A DNA stretch of 64,000 bases from Haloarcula laminariae (GTDB lineage Archaea; Halobacteriota; Halobacteria; Halobacteriales; Haloarculaceae), in assembly GCF_025457605.1 (NCBI RefSeq), contig NZ_JAMZFY010000001.1, positions 434,001 to 498,000 on the forward strand, read 5' to 3'. The notes below the pieces were generated by a model, which ran no database searches, had not been told where the DNA came from, and saw nothing but the letters and a program-made list of their open reading frames with translations. Shown here piece by piece: positions 1 to 8,576 of this stretch. Each line of letters begins with the position of its first letter. Within the stretch, counting starts at the first letter, position 1. Made by a program: the position numbers and the translations under genes.

Positions 1-5
1 GCAGG

Positions 6-860
6 TTACTCCGCAGTGTTGACGAGTGCGCCCTTGTGGCACTCGGGGCAGAAATCGCCCGCCCGTAGCGAGCTGGAGGCCACGTCCGTGGTGAACTCAC
101 ACTCCGGACAGCGGAACTGGCCCTCGGGCACGGTGACGGCGCTGCCACCGAAGGGTTCGACCTCCGGCGACTCGTCGTCCTCGCTCGTGCCATCGTCGGC
201 CGACTCGCCGGTCTCGGGCGCCCAGCCATCACCGTCGTCGCTGGGCTCTTCCGGCCACTCGCCGGGCTCGCGGTCGTCGACCGGCGACTCGTCCTCGTCG
301 CCGTCGATTATCATCCCGTCGTCGGACTCCGGGTCGGTGGCGACCGCCGACTCCTCGGCGTCCAGCGCCGGCTCGGGCTCCTCGCTCCCGCCGACCGACA
401 CCTCGGTCGAGGGGTCGTCGAGTTCGCTGTCGCCGCTTCCCGCCCCGTCGTCGTCGAGAATCTCCGCATCGTCGGCGTCGGGGTCGACGGCGTCGACCAC
501 AGCGTCGTCCGTCTCGCTCTCCCCGCTCGGGGGCGCTGACTCCGCTTCGTCCGGCGCCGCCGGCGCTTCGTCGTCCGGTGTCGTCTCGTCCGACGCACTG
601 CCGGCCGCCGGTTCCCCGCTGTTGTCCCCGTCCTCGTCCGCCGCCGGGCCCCCCTCGTCGATCATATCGCCCGCGATGTCCGACGGCGTCTCGATGGCAG
701 TTACTTCCTTGTTCTCGGAGACGATACGCGTCTTCCCACAGCGCTCGCAGGTCTCCCGTTCCTGAATCGTGATGACGACCTCGCTGCCCTGTTCCTCCCG
801 CTCGCGTTCGACTTCCGCCTCACCGTACTTGTGCCCGATGACGGAGCATTTGAGACCCAT
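6..860 (-). CDS. Haloarchaeal protein with two zinc-binding ends and a long acidic linker
   Basis: A 284-residue protein of unknown function. The N-terminal 55 residues include a CERCGK knuckle (about residues 38-43). The C-terminal 35 residues hold a zinc ribbon with two CPEC knuckles. Between them lie about 170 residues rich in Asp, Glu, Ser, Gly and Pro, probably disordered. I recall it as a conserved haloarchaeal DUF family but do not trust the number. It could be a nucleic-acid or protein adaptor; nothing in the sequence assigns a reaction. The stop lies 5 bases inside the window edge, so the gene is complete. Confidence 0.8.
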   Translation of the reverse strand: MGLKCSVIGHKYGEAEVEREREEQGSEVVITIQERETCERCGKTRIVSENKEVTAIETPSDIAGDMIDEGGPAADEDGDNSGEPAAGSASDETTPDDEAPAAPDEAESAPPSGESETDDAVVDAVDPDADDAEILDDDGAGSGDSELDDPSTEVSVGGSEEPEPALDAEESAVATDPESDDGMIIDGDEDESPVDDREPGEWPEEPSDDGDGWAPETGESADDGTSEDDESPEVEPFGGSAVTVPEGQFRCPECEFTTDVASSSLRAGDFCPECHKGALVNTAE

Positions 861-971
861 TGTCAGTCAATGTTGCCGTGACCTACTTAAACCCTGCCCG
901 TCAGCCGCCGATGAGGACACCGCCGTCTCCGCCGATCCCGGCCTGTTCGTTTCTCTATCACCTTTCCGTAA

Positions 972-979
972 TTTTATAA
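972..979 (+). promoter_or_regulatory. TATA box for the PKD-domain gene
   Basis: TTTTATAA about 26-33 bases before the ATG at 1005, the usual haloarchaeal TATA spacing for a leaderless or nearly leaderless transcript. This supports the 1005 start. Confidence 0.55.
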
Positions 980-1004
980 CGGAGACCGTTCCCAGTGCCC
1001 ACCA

Positions 1005-2216
1005 ATGCGCTCGGGGACGCTCTGTCTGCTCGTGACCGTCGCCCTGTTGGCAACGGCCGGCACGGCTGTCGCAGCGGACAACACCGCTCCGCTGGCCGAC
1101 GCCGGTGTCGACCAGACGGTCTCGGTCAACTCGACGGTGTATCTCGACGGCAACGCCTCGGTCGACCCCGACGGCGCGATTACGCGCGTCGAATGGGCAA
1201 TCGAGGCGCCCGACGGCGCGACGACGACGCCCGACTGTGTCGACTGCCGGCGGACCGAGTTCGACGCCACCACCGCCGGTCAGTACACGGTCACGCTCAC
1301 TGTTACTGACGACGACGGCGCCGCTCGTTCGGACACGCTGTATGTCACCGTCACCGACGAGACCGGGCCCAACGTCACACTGTCGGGTCAGAGTTCGACG
1401 CGGCTAGGTACTAACACGACTATCGTCGCGAACGCCTCGAACGACGACACGCCGCTGCAGACGATTACGTGGCTGGTCAACGGGACCGTAGCCGAACGTA
1501 ACTCACTCAACGGGACAGGGGCCACCAGTTCGTTTACCCACTCCTTCGACAGCGTCGGTGAGGTGCCCGTCGCGGCGGTGGTGTACGACACGCTCGGCGA
1601 GCGTGGGCGTGCGACGAGACGGGTTCTGGTGGGTAACAACGGTGGGGACAGCTGCCACGCCATCTGGTGCGGGAGCGAAGCGGACATGCAATATTCGTAC
1701 GATGGAGAGCAGACCTTCGTCGATACTAACAACGACGGCAAGATTACAACTTATCAAGACAGCCAGCTCGTGGACATCGACCTGGAAGCAAGCAACGTGA
1801 AAGAGCTCGGCAGCAACAGATACAAAATTGAGGGCGGTCCTGAAGCCGTTAGCGACCAGCACAAATCTCCAGCTGATAGTGTGGGGATTGGAACTGGTGA
1901 TTCTGTTGATGACGTTGAAGACAATTCTGATGATGGAGGTAGATCCGATGACGATGACGGCAGTCATTCCGATGACAATGATAGTATTGGTTCCAACCCT
2001 ATCGGCGACAACCGCTCTAACGACGACAATGACGATAGTAGCTTTGACGATGGCAGTAGTTCCAATAATCCAATTGATATAGTTCGCGACGCTTCTGATG
2101 ACGACAACAGTGTTCTCGATGATGCCGCCAATATTGTCGACGGTGGCGACAGGGGGGAGTCTAACGACGATGGTGGTATCGGAGGTAGTAGTGGTATAGA
2201 CGGTAGCCTTTTCTGA
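1005..2216 (+). CDS. Secreted PKD-domain protein with Asp/Ser/Asn-rich tail
   Basis: 403 residues. A Sec-type signal peptide (hydrophobic residues 7-22, Ala-x-Ala cleavage near 23) is followed by a PKD/Ig-like beta domain (about 27-115, with DGNASVDPDG and TLTVTDDDG motifs). A second Ig-like segment spans about 118-210. The last 110 residues are a repetitive D/S/N-rich low-complexity tail. Such domains mediate extracellular adhesion or carbohydrate contact in surface proteins; the exact role is unknown. Codon use shifts to AT-rich from about base 1680 onward, unlike the GC-rich N-terminal half, which suggests a tail acquired or evolving separately. No C-terminal membrane anchor is visible. 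Confidence 0.75.
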   Translation: MRSGTLCLLVTVALLATAGTAVAADNTAPLADAGVDQTVSVNSTVYLDGNASVDPDGAITRVEWAIEAPDGATTTPDCVDCRRTEFDATTAGQYTVTLTVTDDDGAARSDTLYVTVTDETGPNVTLSGQSSTRLGTNTTIVANASNDDTPLQTITWLVNGTVAERNSLNGTGATSSFTHSFDSVGEVPVAAVVYDTLGERGRATRRVLVGNNGGDSCHAIWCGSEADMQYSYDGEQTFVDTNNDGKITTYQDSQLVDIDLEASNVKELGSNRYKIEGGPEAVSDQHKSPADSVGIGTGDSVDDVEDNSDDGGRSDDDDGSHSDDNDSIGSNPIGDNRSNDDNDDSSFDDGSSSNNPIDIVRDASDDDNSVLDDAANIVDGGDRGESNDDGGIGGSSGIDGSLF

Positions 2217-2358
2217 CCCCACTGATGGTCGCCAGTTGTCTGTATTACCGACAGTATGAGACGAACACTAAGGATTTTGGCCCAGGAAAAATTGGTACCA
2301 GTATTTTACAAGATTTATGTAGTAAGATAAACGAAAATGGTTGTAGACTATACCAAGA

Positions 2359-3507
2359 ATGCAGATATTAAATGATAGCGCGTTTCGACAGGTGGGGCTC
2401 ACCGCTTTCCTGGCAGTTCTTATCGCGACCGCTGGCTGTGCCGGATTCCTCTCGGACGAGGGCGGCACGAATGAGGTGGACACAGGCACGCCGAGATTAA
2501 CTGAGGGCGGAGAGACAAAACGTATCAACGGTACTGATATCCGAAGTATGTCTATTCCGGAGAACGGTAGTGTTACCGCCTCCGGCGAGCTTGACTACGG
2601 TGACCCGAACAAAGGTAGCAGGTTCTACGAGCCAGTCCAGATTGCCGCTGTCGAGGGACAGGTAGTGAATATCACGATGAAGGCAGAAAACGGGAGTCCA
2701 GGCCTTCGGGTCGTGAATCCCGATGGGAACGTAACTCAAGTTGTCAGCAACGAAGGGAGCAACCAAGTGCAGTTCATCGAGGGAGAGTTCGGTCAGAGTG
2801 GTCGCTACACGTTCGAGGCCACCTCAGCTGACCAAAATGCCACGTTCAACTACACGCTCACTATCGAACGTATCGAACAAAATGAGGGGCTGTTTGAAGG
2901 GGATCCAGAGCGGTGGAATGAGACAGAACAATATCTCAGATTCGGTCAGGACTTCGGCATCTTAGCGAATCTGACCTACGCAAAAGCGTTCCCATCTAAC
3001 AACTCATCAGTACACCTTCCCCAGAACGCTAACGAGAGCGGTTTGAAAGCGAATGCTACTGAAGACTATCTTATATACACCTATGAGATGCCTTCGGGAT
3101 TTAATTTCACCCAACGAAATAAGATAGATGTCGCACTTACACTAAAATATCCAAATGCTTTGAGTCGATATGAGGATTTTGGCAACAATACTGATACACC
3201 TACCAATAGGTCCTGGGCACCGGAAATCGTCTTCTTCAAGGCTGTCGATCCGGAGAGCGGCGAGCTCGTGAGTACTACGTTCATCACAAAAGAGTGGGCG
3301 TTACGGTACCAGGAGGACGGTGAAACTGACGAGGCGTTCTCCTACTACATGGGTGATTACTATTCGACGCTGCGCTACGGGCCGGGGCGTGGAGGCGACA
3401 ACTCGGAGCGTGACGACACGATAGCACCCGGTGAGATCCCGGAGGCGTACTACAACTACACGAACCCGCGGTACAACTCGACGCTGGCGGAGAAGTACGG
3501 GCTGTAG
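2359..3507 (+). CDS. Hypothetical secreted lipoprotein
   Basis: 382 residues with a lipobox (TAGC, Cys27) after a hydrophobic stretch, so probably a lipid-anchored outer-surface protein. The rest is soluble, Asn/Thr/Ser-rich with many N-x-S/T sequons, consistent with a glycosylated surface protein. Residues about 65-155 resemble a beta-sandwich of the pre-peptidase C-terminal kind (motifs such as SGRYTFEA and NYTLTIER), but this is a weak call. GC is lower than in neighbouring genes, like the preceding PKD tail and the 140-bp AT-rich spacer. No function is recognised. Confidence 0.7.
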   Translation: MQILNDSAFRQVGLTAFLAVLIATAGCAGFLSDEGGTNEVDTGTPRLTEGGETKRINGTDIRSMSIPENGSVTASGELDYGDPNKGSRFYEPVQIAAVEGQVVNITMKAENGSPGLRVVNPDGNVTQVVSNEGSNQVQFIEGEFGQSGRYTFEATSADQNATFNYTLTIERIEQNEGLFEGDPERWNETEQYLRFGQDFGILANLTYAKAFPSNNSSVHLPQNANESGLKANATEDYLIYTYEMPSGFNFTQRNKIDVALTLKYPNALSRYEDFGNNTDTPTNRSWAPEIVFFKAVDPESGELVSTTFITKEWALRYQEDGETDEAFSYYMGDYYSTLRYGPGRGGDNSERDDTIAPGEIPEAYYNYTNPRYNSTLAEKYGL

Positions 3508-3624
3508 ATGTCCGCCCGTTGCGATATCCAGTATGGCTCGGTCGACACGGATAGCCCGTCGCTGGTGACAACGAGTGGCCGGATGAGGGACAAAGCCAAG
3601 AGCCAGCCGGATTTAGAGGGGTGT

Positions 3625-3918
3625 ATGAGAGCGAAGCCGGAGTACCGCAATCGGGACGAGACGGAGGTTGTGGTACTCGACGCGCTCGCGGACCGCCACC
3701 AGGAGGGGATGACGGTGTTCGAGATTCGCTCGCGGGCCGACGTCACCATCGACCAGATCGAGGACGCGTTGGCTGCGCTGAAAGACGACAATCTCATCGT
3801 GATCGAGAAAGACGAGGAGCGGACGCTCATCCTGCCCGAGGAGGACGTGGTGGGGCCCGAGACGACCGACGGGGAGGTGTCGTTGTTCGACAAAATCCGC
3901 GGCGTGTTGCCGTTCTAG
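3625..3918 (+). CDS. Small winged-helix protein, haloarchaeal family
   Basis: 97 residues from the ATG at 3625; the open frame extends upstream, but the conserved-looking part begins MRAKPEYR. The pattern (VVLDALADRHQEGMTVFEIRS followed by IDQIEDALAAL and LIVIEK) is a MarR/ArsR-like winged helix with an acidic C-terminal tail. It probably binds DNA or a protein partner; no effector site is visible. It is convergent with the next gene, overlapping its end by 4 bases. Confidence 0.7.
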   Translation: MRAKPEYRNRDETEVVVLDALADRHQEGMTVFEIRSRADVTIDQIEDALAALKDDNLIVIEKDEERTLILPEEDVVGPETTDGEVSLFDKIRGVLPF

Positions 3919-5087
3919 AGCGGCGCCGCCGCACAGTTGTTCGGGCCCAGCTCCAGCTCGAAGGCGGTGTCGTCGTCGGCCGCGTCGGCGCCGAGGTTGA
4001 TGGCGACGATGCGCTCGAAGTTGGCGGGGCGGGGAGGGATATCGCTACAGATGCGCTCGACGAAGGTCTCGCGGTCGAGCCGGAGCGCCGGGAGCCGGTC
4101 CCGAAGTTCGCCGAGCCGAGCGGTGTAGCTCCCGTCGGCGTTCGCGTCGGTCGTCTCGCCGCGGTGGCCCGGCGCGACCAGGGTGTCCTCGGGGAGCGCA
4201 TCGAGGCGGTCAGTGAGCGTCTCGTACAGTGTCCGGGCGAGTTCCGGGGCGCCGCTGTCACCGGCTTCGAGGTCCGGGCGGGCGACGCTTTCGAGGAAGA
4301 TGCTGTCGCCGGCCAGCAACGCGTCGCCGACGCGGATGCCGGTCATGTCGGTGGTGTGGCCCGGAAGCGCGAGGGCGTCGAGACTGACAGAGCCGACCGA
4401 TAGCGAACCCTCGTCGGGGAGCTCCGTGACCGCGTACTCGACGCCGCGGTCGACGGCGCCGGCGGACACGACCGGCTCGATGTCGTGGTCGCTGGCGAGG
4501 GCTCGGAGCCCGCTGACGTGGTCGGCGTGGACGTGGGTGTCGATGGCGTAGCGGAGCGTCGCGTCGTGGTCGGCGGCGTCGGCGACGTAGCGGTCGGTGA
4601 AGGCGCGCAGGGGGTCGACGACGGCGGCGTCGCCGTCGCTGACAACGAGATAGGAGAGACAGCCGGTGGCGGGGCGCTCGTACTGCAGGACGGTCGCACC
4701 GTCGGCGGGGAGTTCGCGGGCCTCGTAGAGCCGGGCCCACCCCTCCATCCCGTCGGTCAGGTTGCGGGCGTCGACGCCGTGGTCGACCAGCAGACCGGCG
4801 ACGAAGGCGCTGGCCTCGCCGCGGGCACAGACGGCGGTGACGGGGCCCTCGCCGTCGATGTCGTCCAGCAGTCCCTCGACGTCGCCGGTCACCTTCGCCT
4901 GCAGGAACTTCGCGAACGGGAGCTGGGTCGCCGTCACCGACGGCCCGCCGATGTGCCACGCCTCGAACTCGTCGCGGTCGCGGACATCGAGCAGGCGGAC
5001 GGGGTCGCCGGCGTCGAGCCGTTCTTTCAGCGTCGCCGCCGTGAGCGAGGGGTGGTCAGTGGGCGGCTCCGGTGGGGTTTCGGCCAT
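3915..5087 (-). CDS. Rhodanese-metallo-beta-lactamase fusion hydrolase
   Basis: 390 residues. The N-terminal rhodanese domain (about 12-115) has the DVRDRDEF motif and the active-site Cys87 in VCARGEAS. The C-terminal metallo-beta-lactamase fold (about 125-390) has the zinc motif THVHADH, a LPGHT motif and APGHRGET. Known relatives with this pairing, in the reverse or same order, are persulfide dioxygenases and CstB-like sulfur enzymes, so a role in persulfide or thiosulfate handling is likely. The start was set at MAETPP (5087) because the upstream frame lacks domain sequence. It could be a generic MBL hydrolase. Confidence 0.8.
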   Translation of the reverse strand: MAETPPEPPTDHPSLTAATLKERLDAGDPVRLLDVRDRDEFEAWHIGGPSVTATQLPFAKFLQAKVTGDVEGLLDDIDGEGPVTAVCARGEASAFVAGLLVDHGVDARNLTDGMEGWARLYEARELPADGATVLQYERPATGCLSYLVVSDGDAAVVDPLRAFTDRYVADAADHDATLRYAIDTHVHADHVSGLRALASDHDIEPVVSAGAVDRGVEYAVTELPDEGSLSVGSVSLDALALPGHTTDMTGIRVGDALLAGDSIFLESVARPDLEAGDSGAPELARTLYETLTDRLDALPEDTLVAPGHRGETTDANADGSYTARLGELRDRLPALRLDRETFVERICSDIPPRPANFERIVAINLGADAADDDTAFELELGPNNCAAAPL

Positions 5088-5157
5088 ACCGGAGCGAGGT
5101 CCCGGACGCCGATAAATCGGGCGGAGGATGTATGTCTCGAGCCGCCCTGTTTCGGGT

Positions 5158-5784
5158 ATGGACGCCGCCGATACTATCGCGGCTGTCGAGGAGGCGACGG
5201 CGACCGAGCGCACTCGAATCGGCTCGGACAAGGCCCTCATCGCCGCCACGGGTGCGAATCTAGAGGCCGATGCAGTCTGGGCGACCGCGGCGACCCGGGA
5301 GGCCGGTGTCGCCGCGGCGCTAGACGGCTGGGCGAGCGACGCCGCCGACGGTGACGGTGCTCTCGCCTCTGACGACATCGTCGACGCGTTCGACCGGGCC
5401 GCGACGGCCGCGGGCGAACGGGCGGCCCGCATCGACGCGGCGCCGGCCGGCCCCGACGCGCTCTCGTCGCACCTCGATACCGTCGACGGAACCGCCGAGC
5501 GAGTCGGCGCCGGTCTCGTCGCCCCGGCGCTCGTGTTCGACCGGTTCTACCTGCAGGTAGTGAGCTTCTTCGTCAACGAGGCCGACGAGGGCAGCGCCGA
5601 CACGGCTCGGGAGCTCAGGAGCTGGGCGAGCGACCTCGGGCCGGCGCGGGACGCGCTCGCGGCGCTCGACGAGGCCGGGCGCGAGCGAGCGCAAGAGGCG
5701 GCCGTCGAGGCAGTCGGCGTCGCCTACGAGGAGTACGCGAGCGCGCTCGAATCGATGGGGCTTGACCCGAAGCCGGTCTGTTGA
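5158..5784 (+). CDS. Haloarchaeal rubrerythrin-family-like helical protein
   Basis: 208 residues, almost entirely alpha-helical. The opening (IAAVEEATATERTRIGSDK) resembles haloarchaeal proteins annotated as the rubrerythrin family. The classical E-x-x-H diiron ligands are not evident in the second helix, so metal binding is doubtful. It starts at the ATG at 5158, just after a cluster of in-frame codons lacking the family pattern. Divergent from the rhodanese gene with a 70-bp spacer. Function is unknown. Confidence 0.6.
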   Translation: MDAADTIAAVEEATATERTRIGSDKALIAATGANLEADAVWATAATREAGVAAALDGWASDAADGDGALASDDIVDAFDRAATAAGERAARIDAAPAGPDALSSHLDTVDGTAERVGAGLVAPALVFDRFYLQVVSFFVNEADEGSADTARELRSWASDLGPARDALAALDEAGRERAQEAAVEAVGVAYEEYASALESMGLDPKPVC

Positions 5785-5798
5785 CCGGCGGGAGCCGC

Positions 5799-7412
5799 TC
5801 ACTCCAGCCGGTAGCCGCCAACGCGGTTGGCGGCGTAGAGATACCCCATCGGCGCCGCGATAGCGGCGAGCAGGGCGGTGGCGGCGACGCCGCCGGCCAG
5901 CAGCCACGTCGTCGCGACCGGGACCGCCGATGGCGCGAGTATGGCCAGCGCGACGGCGACGGCGCCGGGAGCCGTGACAGCGGCGAGGACGAGAAGATAC
6001 AGCCCGAAGGCGAACCCGCTGGGGACCGTCACCGACGTGCCACGGACCGTGGACCGCTCGAACTTCGGGAACACGACGCCGGCCGCGGCGGCAACCCATG
6101 GCGCGGCGAGCGTCGCGACGAGCGCGGTCGCCAGCCCGGCAGCGAGCACTGCAGGCGGTGTGCCGGCGGCCAACCCCAGTCCGACGACGAGGAGCGCCAC
6201 CAGGCCGACGCCGGGGAGCAGCCCCGCCAGCGCGAGGCCGGTGACGAACTGTTTCCCGGAGACGTCTGCCGTCAGGGTCAGCGGGAGCACCCGCTCCTCG
6301 CCGCCCAGCGGGTTGAGCGAGAAGGCCGCGCCGGCGGCCGCGGCGGTCGCCAGCCCGGCGGTCAGCGGCAGCGTCGGCGGGACGGTCCGTTCGAGCAGGA
6401 GCGTCTGGAGCTGGATAACGAGCAGGAACGCCGGCGCGACCGCGAACTGGACGGTCAGGGGCGCGCGTTTCGCCCGGCGCCAGGACTTCTGCGCGACGAC
6501 GCGGGTGGCCGTCGAGACCCGGTCCCCAAGCAGCCGGTCGGACAGCGTCCGCTCGGTGGCGTCGAACTCGTGGTCGGGCTGGACGGCGTCGCCGTACCAC
6601 ACCCGCTCGGCCAGCCAGAGGCAGGCGAGGCCGGCGACCGGAAGGCTCCCCAGCAAGGCGACGGCGGCGACGGCGGCTGCCAGCGGCGCGGCGTCGACCG
6701 ACGGGACCGCGAGCAAGACGAGCTCGCCGACCCACGACAGCGGCGACTGCGTCGCGGCCCGCAGGATGGCGAGCTGGACCCCGCTCGTCCCCCACGCCAG
6801 CAGCCAGACGGCCACGACCACGAGCGAGGTGACGCCGCCGAGGACCGCCCGGTGACGGGCGATAAATGCCGACCGGGCGACGGCGAGCTTGACGGTCAGC
6901 CCGACGGCGTAGCTCGCCAGCAGCCCGAACAGGGTCACGAGCAGGCTCGTCACCAGCACCGCGAGCCCGAGCAGCGGCAGCCCGCTCCCCAGAGTCAGGC
7001 CGGCGGTGAGCGCACACAGCGGTATCGCGGCGACCGCGAGCAGGCGACCCCACTCGGCGGCCAACAGTCCCGCGAGGACGTCCTCGTAGGGAACGGTCGT
7101 CAGCAACCCGTCGGCGGCGTCGGGCTCCCCGTTCAGCTTGACCGTCCGCTGGAGGACGACGAAGCCGGGCAGCCCCAGGAGGAAGGCCACGAGACTGGTC
7201 GCCACGAGCCTGATTCGGTCGGGGCCGGCCGTGGCTATCTCGCGCCCGCCGAGATAGCCCATCCCGGCGATAGCGAGGCTGTAGAGCGGCACTACGAGCA
7301 GCCCCGCGATGAGCAGCAGGATACCCCGGTTGCTGTCTCGCAGCGAGCGCCACGTCCGGCGCAGCTCGACCCGGGCGATGCGGCCCGCCCGCTGTCGGTC
7401 CGGCCATCTCAT
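5799..7412 (-). CDS. ABC transporter permease
   Basis: 537 residues with roughly a dozen predicted transmembrane segments and Ala/Leu/Val-rich composition. It overlaps the upstream ATPase gene by 4 bases (ATG-stop coupling), so the two are translated together and form one ABC complex, probably an exporter since no binding protein is encoded nearby. The substrate is unknown; the gene pair with a divergent HxlR regulator suggests inducible export of a small molecule or redox-active compound. Confidence 0.8.
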   Translation of the reverse strand: MRWPDRQRAGRIARVELRRTWRSLRDSNRGILLLIAGLLVVPLYSLAIAGMGYLGGREIATAGPDRIRLVATSLVAFLLGLPGFVVLQRTVKLNGEPDAADGLLTTVPYEDVLAGLLAAEWGRLLAVAAIPLCALTAGLTLGSGLPLLGLAVLVTSLLVTLFGLLASYAVGLTVKLAVARSAFIARHRAVLGGVTSLVVVAVWLLAWGTSGVQLAILRAATQSPLSWVGELVLLAVPSVDAAPLAAAVAAVALLGSLPVAGLACLWLAERVWYGDAVQPDHEFDATERTLSDRLLGDRVSTATRVVAQKSWRRAKRAPLTVQFAVAPAFLLVIQLQTLLLERTVPPTLPLTAGLATAAAAGAAFSLNPLGGEERVLPLTLTADVSGKQFVTGLALAGLLPGVGLVALLVVGLGLAAGTPPAVLAAGLATALVATLAAPWVAAAAGVVFPKFERSTVRGTSVTVPSGFAFGLYLLVLAAVTAPGAVAVALAILAPSAVPVATTWLLAGGVAATALLAAIAAPMGYLYAANRVGGYRLE

Positions 7413-8146
7413 CGGTCTGGCTGTTCGCTCGTCACTTCGAGGAACACGTCCTCCAGCGTCGAGCCGGTCTCGACGCCCTCGGTCAGCTCGGCCGGGGACC
7501 CCTCGGCCACGAGTTCGCCGTCGTAGAGCACGCCGACGGCGTCAGCCAGCTCCTCGACGACCGGGAGGATGTGCGTCGAGAGGAACACGGTGGTGTCGGC
7601 GGCCGCGACCTCGTCGATGGTGTTCCGGACGGTGCGGGCCGCCCGCGGATCGAGCCCGCTGGTCGGCTCGTCCAGAAAGAGCACGTCGGGCTCGTGGACG
7701 AGCGCCTGGACCAGCCCGAGCTTCTGTTTCATCCCCTTGGAGTAGGTCTCGACACGGCGGTCGGCGTCCTCGTCGAGGTCGAACCGCTCCAGGAGCGACT
7801 CGACCCGGTCCCAGTCGTCGTGGCCGCGAAGCCCGGCGATGTACTCCAGCTGTTCGCGACCGGTGAGTTCGTCGTACAGCGGCGGTTCCTCGGGGAGAAA
7901 GCCGATGTGTTCGACCACTGCGCCCCGGTCGCTGACCGGCTGGCCGGCGACGTGGGCGCTGCCGGCCGTCGGCTCGGTCAGCGTCGTCAGGATGCGGATG
8001 GTGGAGGTCTTCCCGGCGCCGTTGGGGCCCAGGAAACCGAAGACGCTGCCGCGGTCGACGCTGAGGTCGAGGTCGGCGACCGCGACGGCGTCGCCGTACC
8101 GTTTCCGCAGGCCGTCCGTTCGGATGGCGGGCGTTGGAGGGCTCAC
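7409..8146 (-). CDS. ABC transporter ATP-binding protein
   Basis: 245 residues from a GTG at 8146 (VSPPTPAIRTDGL). Walker A is GPNGAGKTS, the signature is a YSKGMKQKL variant, Walker B is VLFLDEPTSGLD, and the switch His is in STHIL. The subfamily resembles DrrA/CcmA-type exporters. The open frame continues 61 codons upstream into the divergent regulator's gene, but that part has no ABC sequence, so the GTG start was preferred. Coupled by 4-base overlap to the permease. Confidence 0.87.
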   Translation of the reverse strand: MSPPTPAIRTDGLRKRYGDAVAVADLDLSVDRGSVFGFLGPNGAGKTSTIRILTTLTEPTAGSAHVAGQPVSDRGAVVEHIGFLPEEPPLYDELTGREQLEYIAGLRGHDDWDRVESLLERFDLDEDADRRVETYSKGMKQKLGLVQALVHEPDVLFLDEPTSGLDPRAARTVRNTIDEVAAADTTVFLSTHILPVVEELADAVGVLYDGELVAEGSPAELTEGVETGSTLEDVFLEVTSEQPDR

Positions 8147-8227
8147 GTCTCGGCTGGGGGCCGGAGGCGCCAAAGCGTTTGTCCATCGGCCCGTAACTAT
8201 ATTAGCCGCCGGCGGGAACGCGGGGAC

Positions 8228-8572
8228 ATGACTGGGCAGGGGGACTCGGCGGGCGCCCGCGGCCGGGGGGAGCGGCTCCGCCGGGCGACCGCGATACTCG
8301 GGAAGAAGTGGCACCCGGTGGTGCTTCACACCCTCCTCGCCGACGGGCCCCTCGGGTTCAGCGACATGAAGGGCCGAATCGACGGCATCTCGGACAAGGT
8401 CCTATCGGACGCACTGGACGACCTGCAGGAGGCCGGGCTGGTCGTCCGGGACGTGGTCGATGACAAGCCCGTCCGGGTGAACTACTCGCTGACCCCCGCC
8501 GGCCGGGACTTGGAACCCGTCATCGAGGGGCTGTTAGAGTGGAGCCGGAACCATCCCGCGGCGGGCCGGTGA
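8228..8572 (+). CDS. HxlR-type winged-helix regulator
   Basis: 114 residues. Family hallmarks are ILGKKWHPVVLHTL near the N-terminus, FSDMKGRIDGISDKVLSDAL in the recognition region, and YSLTPAGRDL. HxlR proteins are dimeric repressors or activators responding to redox or small molecules. It is divergent from the ABC transporter across 81 bp containing an AT-rich patch (CTATATTAG around 8200), so it is the likely regulator of that transporter. It ends 4 bp before the convergent RNB gene. Confidence 0.85.
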   Translation: MTGQGDSAGARGRGERLRRATAILGKKWHPVVLHTLLADGPLGFSDMKGRIDGISDKVLSDALDDLQEAGLVVRDVVDDKPVRVNYSLTPAGRDLEPVIEGLLEWSRNHPAAGR

Positions 8573-8576
8573 CGCC

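Noticed and set aside
16-765. Plus-strand Ser-rich frame opposite the first gene
   Set aside because: Shadow of the acidic linker; the minus frame has zinc motifs and a proper start.
1503-2222. Minus-strand Thr/Val/Ile frame across the PKD tail
   Set aside because: Shadow of the repetitive GAC/GAT/AGT tail; no domain or promoter.
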